This document shows, piece by piece, positions 31,960 through 37,993 of a stretch of DNA of 37,993 nt; the first letter of the stretch is position 1; every line of letters starts with the position of its first letter. Source of the DNA: Planctomycetota bacterium. Lineage in GTDB: Bacteria > Planctomycetota > Brocadiia > CAIUPP01. Location of the stretch: contig JAKJEM010000022.1 of assembly GCA_022705425.1 (NCBI GenBank), positions 1 through 37,993 on the forward strand, in the 5' to 3' direction. Made by a program: the position numbers and the translations under genes. Below the pieces are notes generated by a model. That model did no database searches. It was not told the DNA's origin and saw only the letters and a list, made by a program, of their open reading frames with translations.

Positions 31960-33889
31960 GGCGGTCCCTGTAGCCGCCGTGGGCGATGACGCGGCACGCG
32001 AGGTTGCCGCGCTTGGCGGCGGCGTAAGTCGCCTTCAGGAGCGCCACGTACTGTTCCGGCGTGAAGCTGCTGTAGGGTTCGTCAACGATGAGCCAGTCCT
32101 GGATGTCGTCGCGGTAGTGGGCGACTGCGGTCTCGACGAACCGCTCCCATGCGGCGCGGGGAAAGGAAACGGCCTTGTTCCCGATGGCGTCGGGGCTGTC
32201 CTTCGGGACGCGAGCCCACTCGGGAATGTCCGTGGCGCGGGCGATCTGGAGGTTGGCGACGATCTTCATGCCGTACTTGCGGGCGAGCGCCACGCGGTCG
32301 TCCCACCAGACGAACCGGCCCGGTTTCGGTTCCATGGCCGCCCACTCCTCGAGGAGAGTGTTTCCGCAACTGAGGGTGGTGGTGCGCCGGATGCCGGCGC
32401 GGGACATGATTTCGACGGCATCGGGGACGAGGGAGATGTACGCGCCGATGTTGCGTTCCATCTTCTCCGGCGGCGCCGGGACGACGCAGAAGACGTACTC
32501 CTGCAAGGGCAGAGGGACCGCAGCGGCGCCGACCTGCGCCTCCCCCTCGACGAGCAGGCGAAAGCCGCCGGTCCTTCCTTGCAGGACGGTTTCGGCGCGC
32601 CGCTGCGTGGCGCCGGCGGGCAGGGCCCAGTCCTTGACGGCGCCTTCGGCAACGGTCTGGTCGAAGTAACTGACGACGCGCCAGCGCAGCGCGGCCGTTG
32701 CGGGGGCGACTCCGTAGTTGCGCGCGAAGAAATCAAAGCAGACGGGTTTGTCGCTGTGGAAGACCTTGCCCGGTTCCTTCCAGTGGAGACCGAACTCGAC
32801 CGGCGCGGCGGAAACGAAGGTGTCGGGCGGCGCGGCGGCGAGCGAGAGGGCGTCAACCCAGAGGGTGGCGGGGCCCGCGGCCTCGGCGTTGATGCGCACG
32901 TGGTAGCCGCGCGCGTCGGAGGTGGTCTTGAGGGGAACGGAAATCGCCTGCCATTTGTCGCCGATAGTGGCGCGGAACTGGCCGATGCCGGCGCGCGCGC
33001 CGTAGGCTGTTTCGCCGGAGAGCGTGACGGTGACGGGGACGTCGGACTTGAACGTGCCCCGGAAGACGTACTGCGAGTTCGGCTTGAGCTTCATTACGCG
33101 GTGGATCATGCGGAAGGCGGCGGGCGCGCCGGGGACGTCGGAGTGGCGATAGAGAGGCAGGCGCAGACAGCGCTCGCCGTCGGCGGACGCGTCCGTGGAC
33201 CAGTAGTCCGGGCGGATGGAATGGAGGCTCTGGTAGAGCGTGGACCATTCGTTGGAGGCGATGCCGGTCTCGAAAGAGCCGTTGCCGATCCAGTTTGTCG
33301 GCTCGGTTACGGGGGTCGCCGGGCCGTTGCCGGCCATCTCCCTTTGGATGAGTTCGGTGTCAATCTCGACCTCCTTGCGGGCACGATCCACGCGAAGGTC
33401 GGAGGGCACGGAGGAGAAGTAGAGCGTGTCAATCCAGAGCCGTTTGTGGGCGCTGCGGAGGGCGACGGCGAGGGTCTTGAAGGGTTGGGCGGCTTCGACG
33501 ACAACGGCGCCGGCGGCGCGCTCGCCGCGTTCGAGTTGAAGTGTCGCGACGCTCCTGCCGAGTTGGACTTCAATGTCAAGGGGTGGGCCTTGCGGATCGG
33601 CCAGAAGAAGGGCGGTCAACCAGACCAGATACCTGCCGGGTGGGAGCTCGCGTTCAAGGGTCGCAACGATGCGCCCGCCCGCCTTGGCGGCGTTGTCCGT
33701 GGCGAAGGAGCAGGCCATAACGCCGCCGGCGTTGCGTTGTCCGTGGGCTACGACGGCGTAGCCCTTGCCTTCAATGGCCATGTCCTCGGCCTCGATGAAC
33801 CGGCGGTAGGGGGTCGCGGAGGGGGCCGCAAAGGCGAAGGCGCTGAGCAACGCCATGGCGGCCAGGAATATTCGGGCATGGCGGGGCAT
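30964..33889 (-). pseudogene. Frameshifted secreted multidomain glycosidase-like protein
   Basis: From the ATG at 33889 the frame encodes a signal peptide (RHARIFLAAMALLSAFAFA), an IEAED-type beta-sandwich module, a CBM4/9-like NGSFETG module, linker domains and a TIM-barrel glycosidase-like domain. The barrel has YGMKIVANLQIARATDIPEW and IVDEPYSS, a likely acid/base Glu. At about 31963 the frame breaks after HGGYRD. Removing one base from the GACCGCC stretch (minus strand) restores AVEKAGGVPHFDG and a continuous 974-residue protein whose later part has FLINVEYGP (a second candidate Glu). Without correction the product loses this half. I chose 33889 because earlier starts fall inside the promoter. 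An intact structural paralogue is divergent. The break could be a real mutation, a sequencing error or recoding. Confidence 0.75.
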
Positions 33890-33941
33890 GGAGAGGGGTA
33901 TCCTGTGGCGATGTCCAAGTACGCTAAGACCGGATGCCGGC

Positions 33942-33970
33942 ATGATATCCGTGCTGATTAGATAAGTCAA
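33942..33970 (-). promoter_or_regulatory. Sigma-70-type promoter of the frameshifted glycosidase-like gene
   Basis: On the minus strand, TTGACT (33970-33965, 5 of 6) and TATCAT (33947-33942, 5 of 6) are separated by exactly 17 nt. It lies 52 nt upstream of the ATG at 33889, and an alternative ATG at 33943 falls within the -10 box. Confidence 0.6.
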
Positions 33971-34004
33971 TATACCGCGTCTCGGCGGTTTTGGACGATG
34001 TCAA

Positions 34005-34016
34005 CAAGCGCGCTTG
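34005..34016. promoter_or_regulatory. Palindromic operator candidate between divergent promoters
   Basis: CAAGCGCGCTTG is a perfect 12-bp palindrome that overlaps the -35 box of the plus promoter by three bases and lies 35 nt from the -35 of the minus promoter. Its location suits a shared repressor or activator site. The binding protein is unknown. Confidence 0.4.
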
Positions 34017-34042
34017 ACAAGTAGTTTGCGCTGATGTAATCA
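34014..34042 (+). promoter_or_regulatory. Sigma-70-type promoter of the intact glycosidase-like gene
   Basis: A perfect TTGACA (34014-34019) is followed after 17 nt by TAATCA (34037-34042). It would give a leader of about 260 nt before the ATG at 34310. No clear alternative promoter lies closer. Confidence 0.5.
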
Positions 34043-34214
34043 TTGTGCCGATCTGTGGCGTTCGAGTACATGGATGATTTCCGCGTGGTCGTGGGACGGA
34101 GGCCAACCTGGCGAGTTCGGACTACTATCGTGACCGCAGCGGGGTATCGGGGGCCGGCGCAATGGGATTGCAGAATGCAGAGTAGACGGCGTTTGCTGAG
34201 CGACGGGAAGAGCA

Positions 34215-34254
34215 GAGCGCGCCGACAGAGCCGCTGGGTTGCGGCGGCGCGCTC
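34215..34254 (+). other. Leader hairpin before the intact glycosidase-like gene
   Basis: GAGCGCGCCG (34215-34224) pairs perfectly with CGGCGCGCTC (34245-34254). Inside, CCGC (34231-34234) can pair with GCGG (34241-34244). It lies 55 nt before the ATG in the predicted leader. A regulatory role is possible. The rest of the 34043-34309 stretch shows only an unsupported short ORF. Confidence 0.45.
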
Positions 34255-34309
34255 CGTTGCCACGCAGGCCGCCCCCGCGGGCTGCGAAAACGTCTGAAGG
34301 AGGACGGCG

Positions 34310-37300
34310 ATGCGAAACCTTGGCGCGGCGGTGTTTGCGGCGGCGCTGGCGTGCGGCGTGGCGCAGGCGGCGCGGTACTACATCGAGGCCGAGGACTGCC
34401 TGGGATTACAGCGGTTTCCCTACCATAACGACGCGGCGCCGGGTTGGTACGCGCGTGAGGCGAACTGCCGCGGCTACGGGGCACCGGGGCGCGGCTACTG
34501 CGCCGCCATTCACGAGACGGCCACGGACGAGGGCCGGGCCATGACGCAGAAGCTCGACGCGCACATTCCCGCCGGAACGTATCGCGCGTTCCTCCGCACC
34601 CTGGGCCCGCGCATCGGCGATGAGGACACGGGGGTCCGCGTTGACCTCGGCGGGACGCCGGTGACCTTCAAGTGGCGCAGCGGTCCGCGCGGCGCGGCGT
34701 GGCAGGCGGGCGGCGAGGTTACGCTGCCGGTGCAGGTTGATCTCGTGACGTTCACCGCCGTCGCCTTTGGCGGCTATGGCCACGGCGGGTTGTACGAGTC
34801 AAGTCGGAAGTCCATCTGGGTGGACACGCTGTACCTGACGAGCGATCTGCAGGAGAAGTCGCCGCCCGACGCGCAGACGGAGCGCCTGCTCCGCGCGGGG
34901 ATTGATGCGGCGGGCTGGACGCCGGCGGAGTTTGACCCTGAGCCGAACACGCCCGCGCCGGAGATTGAACTGGACGCCGCGCCGATCCTTCTCAAGGCCG
35001 ATGCCGGGCGGAGCAACCTGTGGCCGAACGGTTCCTTCGAGTTGGGGATGAACGACGGCTGGGCCGGCACACAACCTTATGCATTTACGGACAAGGATTT
35101 GTCCACCGACCAGCCGTTTCATGGCGCGTACAGCCTGCGCGTCCCGGCCAGGATCCATCCGTTCACGAGACCGTATTATCTTCCGGAAGGGGGCGAGGCG
35201 ACGCTGTCGCTGTATCTGCGGGGCAGTCCGGGCAGGACCGCGATCACGCTGAAGCAGGTCTCCGACGAACAGAGTCCCGACCGGAAGAACAAGTTCTTCA
35301 AGATCAAGACCGTCAATGTTCTGGCGGTCTCCGCGTCCGTAACGCCGCAATGGCAACGCGTGGTCGTGAGCGGCACGCTGAAGGCCGGGTGGCACTTCCT
35401 GAGCGTGGCCAATGAACAGGAACTCTGGATTGACGCGGTGCAGTTGGAGCGCGGGCGAGAGGCGAGCGCCTTCGCGCCGCGCGCCGAACTCGAGGGCGCT
35501 CTGCGGACGGGCTGCCTGGCGAACATCGTCTATGAGGGGCAGCGGACGCTGGACGCCTGGTTCCACAACTCCGGCGCGCGGGAGCAACGCGCGCGGCTGT
35601 CCTATCGTATCCTGGACGTGCGCGAGCGCTGCGTGGCCGAGGGCGTGACGCCGGAGGTTGTTGTCGCGCCGGGGAAGACCGCCCGTCAGGCGCTGCCGCT
35701 GTTGCCCGCGCTGCGCGGCATCTTCTCCGTGACCTATGCCCTTGACGGACGCGCGATGCCGGAGGGGGAGACGGTCTATCTCCTGATGCCGCAGCCATCG
35801 AACAAGCCGACACGGCACGAGTTGGGCGGGAACCTTTCTTTCAACGAGCAGGAAGTGGCCGTGAACGCGCGCCTGGGGCTGAAATGGGTGCTTCACTGCA
35901 AGACGCGCGAGGTCGGCTCGGCCACGGAGATGGTGCACCCGAAACCGGAGGTCTGGAACTGGCGCGACGACGGCCCGCGGGTCCCGGCCAAGTACGGCAT
36001 GGACACCATCGCGTGCTTCTGGGCGCAGCGCTTGCCGAAGTTCATGATGAAGCCCGCCGACCGGGTTTATCGTTCTGTGCGGGGAAATCTCAAGCGCGAG
36101 ATGCCCGACCTGGACCAGTGGCGCGACTACTGCGGCAAGGTGGCGGCGCATTACCAGCCGTGGATCAAGCACTGGCTGCCCGACGACGAGGCGGAGTGCA
36201 GTTGGGACCCCGCCATGTTCGCGCAAGTCGTCAACGCGACGATCAACGGCGTGCGCGCGAACGCGCCGGGTGTCAAGGTCGGGCTCAGCGCCGTGCCGGA
36301 GTTCCTGGAGGAACTGCTCAAGCACGTGGACCCCGCGCGGGTGGACTTCTTCGGCGGGTCGCTGCTGGATTACCAGTATTGGGAGGCGCGGTACGTCCGA
36401 CGGCTCGGGGAGCAGCATAATAAGCCCTGGTACTGCTACGGCGTCGGCAGCCGTCCGCCGGCGGGCACGATGTTCCACACCTCCTACCTCTACGAGAACG
36501 AGCGGTGGCGTGCGGCGTGGATGGCGCGGCAGATCGTCAACCTCTTTCTCATCGCGGACTTGAAGGAGTTCGGCCATTACGCGGCGGTTCTGCGCAACGA
36601 CGGCGGGCACCTCAGCCTGAACAAGCCGCTGTGCGACTACGAGGCGACGCCCGTGCCGTGGGGGGCAATGTTCGGCTGCCTGGGAACGGCGCTGGCGGAG
36701 GCCGTGCCGGCGGGGGAGTCAAACTTCGGCACGGGGCCGCAACGCGTCTTCTACTTCGAGCTCGACGGGCGGCTCTACGGCGTCACGTGGGCGACGGCGA
36801 CGCAGGACTACGACTACCACTGGAAGCCGGCGCAACTGGCGTTGAAGAACGTGAGGATTCCCCTTGCGAAGGAACACCTCGATATCTATGACATGTTCAT
36901 GAATCCGCTCAAGGAGGTCCGGACGGAAGGGGGGGGCGTCGTGCTGGATATGAACGAAGAGCCGGTCTTCTTCGCAGCCAAAGGCCTCGGGCGCGAGGCC
37001 TTTGAGAAGGCCCTGCGCTTCGCGACGTGGGCGGAGGCGCCGGTGTCGGCCTTCATGGCGCTGGTCCCGGCGGGGAATGGCACGCTGTCGCTGGAAGTTC
37101 GGCTGCACAACAACACGCGCGTGGAGATGAAGGACGTGAAGGTTGACTTCCGCTGGCCGGCGAAGGGCCTGCCCTTCTCGACCGCGGCGGAGTGGATACT
37201 CCGGGAATACGTGAAGAGTGCGGGGGGGATTCCCGCCGGCACGTCGAAGACGGTGACACTGGCGACGTTGCTGGATGCGCGGAAGCCTTTCGAGGACGGC

Positions 37301-37894
37301 TATGTCCGCGCGCGAATCACCGCGCCGGGAGAGGACCTGGCCGTCGAGGACACGCTCTGGTTCGTTCCGGCAGCGCGCGTGACCGTCCCGGCGGAGTTGG
37401 AGAATCGTCTCGCGGCGTGGTTGGCGTATGACTGGGCCTGGGCACCGATGGGCCGGACGAAGAGTCAGCTTTCCACCGGAGGCGAGAAGTTCGGCTATCC
37501 GGGCTACAGCCTTGACGGACGGGCGGCCTTCCGGGTCGGGTATGACGCGAAGAACCTCTACCTACACGTCACGGTGGAGGACAACCAACTGGCCGAAACG
37601 GGAGAAGCGGTCACGGTGCAACTTCGGTCATTGTGGGGGTCCGATTGCTATAATACAAGGGTGGTCCTTGATCCGAAGAACGGCGTCGTGACGGATATCA
37701 CCGGCGGCAAGCGGCTGACCACAATCATCACGATTCCGTGGGCGAAGACCGGGATCGAGCCGAAGGCCGGCGCGATGCTGCGATTTGACCTCCTGTGGAC
37801 CGATAGCGACGTCTCGGACAAGAAGGCCATGCATGGAACGTTGAAATGGGCCGGCGGAAGCAAAGGGTGGGGGTTCCTGCTCCTGGAGAAGTGA
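34310..37894 (+). CDS. Secreted multidomain glycosidase-like protein with CBM modules
   Basis: This 1194-residue protein has a signal peptide (residues 1 to about 20, ending VAQA) and an IEAED-type beta-sandwich with IWVDTLYLTSD. A CBM4/9-like module (LWPNGSFELGMNDGW) and linker beta domains follow. Next is a TIM-barrel glycosidase-like region with KYGMDTIACFWAQR and a DDEAE cluster (residues 625-629) as candidate catalytic acids. The C-terminus, from about residue 1055, is a CBM9/DOMON-like module (AAFRVGYDAKNLYLHVTVED). The glycoside hydrolase family cannot be named. AAGGAGG lies 6 nt before the ATG. It diverges from a gene of the same N-terminal and barrel plan that carries a frameshift. 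It presumably attacks an extracellular polysaccharide; the substrate is unknown. Confidence 0.82.
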   Translation: MRNLGAAVFAAALACGVAQAARYYIEAEDCLGLQRFPYHNDAAPGWYAREANCRGYGAPGRGYCAAIHETATDEGRAMTQKLDAHIPAGTYRAFLRTLGPRIGDEDTGVRVDLGGTPVTFKWRSGPRGAAWQAGGEVTLPVQVDLVTFTAVAFGGYGHGGLYESSRKSIWVDTLYLTSDLQEKSPPDAQTERLLRAGIDAAGWTPAEFDPEPNTPAPEIELDAAPILLKADAGRSNLWPNGSFELGMNDGWAGTQPYAFTDKDLSTDQPFHGAYSLRVPARIHPFTRPYYLPEGGEATLSLYLRGSPGRTAITLKQVSDEQSPDRKNKFFKIKTVNVLAVSASVTPQWQRVVVSGTLKAGWHFLSVANEQELWIDAVQLERGREASAFAPRAELEGALRTGCLANIVYEGQRTLDAWFHNSGAREQRARLSYRILDVRERCVAEGVTPEVVVAPGKTARQALPLLPALRGIFSVTYALDGRAMPEGETVYLLMPQPSNKPTRHELGGNLSFNEQEVAVNARLGLKWVLHCKTREVGSATEMVHPKPEVWNWRDDGPRVPAKYGMDTIACFWAQRLPKFMMKPADRVYRSVRGNLKREMPDLDQWRDYCGKVAAHYQPWIKHWLPDDEAECSWDPAMFAQVVNATINGVRANAPGVKVGLSAVPEFLEELLKHVDPARVDFFGGSLLDYQYWEARYVRRLGEQHNKPWYCYGVGSRPPAGTMFHTSYLYENERWRAAWMARQIVNLFLIADLKEFGHYAAVLRNDGGHLSLNKPLCDYEATPVPWGAMFGCLGTALAEAVPAGESNFGTGPQRVFYFELDGRLYGVTWATATQDYDYHWKPAQLALKNVRIPLAKEHLDIYDMFMNPLKEVRTEGGGVVLDMNEEPVFFAAKGLGREAFEKALRFATWAEAPVSAFMALVPAGNGTLSLEVRLHNNTRVEMKDVKVDFRWPAKGLPFSTAAEWILREYVKSAGGIPAGTSKTVTLATLLDARKPFEDGYVRARITAPGEDLAVEDTLWFVPAARVTVPAELENRLAAWLAYDWAWAPMGRTKSQLSTGGEKFGYPGYSLDGRAAFRVGYDAKNLYLHVTVEDNQLAETGEAVTVQLRSLWGSDCYNTRVVLDPKNGVVTDITGGKRLTTIITIPWAKTGIEPKAGAMLRFDLLWTDSDVSDKKAMHGTLKWAGGSKGWGFLLLEK

Positions 37895-37993
37895 CGCGTC
37901 GGTGAAGAACTGGCATAGGCTCGACCGCAAAGCCGCGCTGGACTTGCGGCGGTGCGACGCCGGGAGGAACATCCACGGCGCGGGCGCGGTCCT
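37895..37993. other. Window end without a supported gene
   Basis: A weak inverted repeat (CCGCAA 37925-37930, TTGCGG 37944-37949, 13-nt loop) follows the glycosidase-like gene and might be a terminator. Nothing else is recognisable in the last 99 nt. Confidence 0.3.

Noticed and set aside
34043..34297. 84-codon plus ORF as a real gene
   Set aside because: It starts at a GTG without a ribosome site, has Arg-rich composition, and lies wholly in a predicted leader. It is noted only as a possible leader ORF.

Overview
The window is high-GC bacterial DNA, packed with genes on both strands. It carries two prepilin-type proteins that end in the H-X9-DG motif. It also carries DUF4434, CBM9-like, Gfo/Idh/MocA, sugar-isomerase and beta-propeller genes and large secreted glycosidase-like proteins. 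This mix is typical of glycan-degrading PVC-type bacteria (Planctomycetota, Lentisphaerota, Kiritimatiellota) or of Hydrogenedentota/Sumerlaeota-like lineages. No rRNA, tRNA or CRISPR array is visible, so the phylum cannot be fixed from the window alone.

Layout. 1-2620 (minus): glyQ, a CBM9-like protein and a Gfo/Idh/MocA oxidoreductase cut by the window edge. 2790-4688 (plus): a CstA-type peptide/pyruvate transporter. 4699-6809 (minus): a two-gene unit of a J-domain protein and a cysteine-cluster (YkgJ-type) protein. 6810-7405: a long intergenic region with two strong hairpins. 7406-9893 (plus): two prepilin-like H-X9-DG proteins. 9857-15007 (minus): a membrane C39-like peptidase, a metallophosphoesterase, an anti-sigma/ECF sigma pair and a TIM-barrel sugar isomerase. 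15008-15418: intergenic DNA with a possible decayed transposase tail. 15419-18243 (minus): a two-gene glycan unit (DUF4434 protein and an alpha/alpha-toroid lyase-like protein). 18415-27076 (minus): recC-recB-recD with 4-nt overlaps. 27220-30614: two divergent beta-propeller proteins, the second secreted. 30964-37894: two divergent, structurally similar, secreted glycosidase-like giants, the first broken by a frameshift.

How the genes fit together. Three themes stand out. The first is complex-carbohydrate handling: secreted multidomain glycosidases, CBM9 modules, DUF4434, the lyase, Gfo/Idh and the isomerase. The second is double-strand-break repair by a complete RecBCD with intact helicase and nuclease residues. 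The third is envelope-stress-type signalling: an ECF sigma factor and zinc-finger anti-sigma preceded by a textbook GGAAC-N17-TCTAA autoregulatory promoter. Several sigma-70-like promoters can be read directly. One pair of divergent promoters flanks a 12-bp palindrome between the two glycosidase-like genes, and a 14-bp perfect palindrome fills the spacer of the J-domain operon promoter. I see no clear new defence or mobile system. The most notable items are these regulatory dyads, the frameshifted giant with its intact paralogue, and glyQ without glyS.
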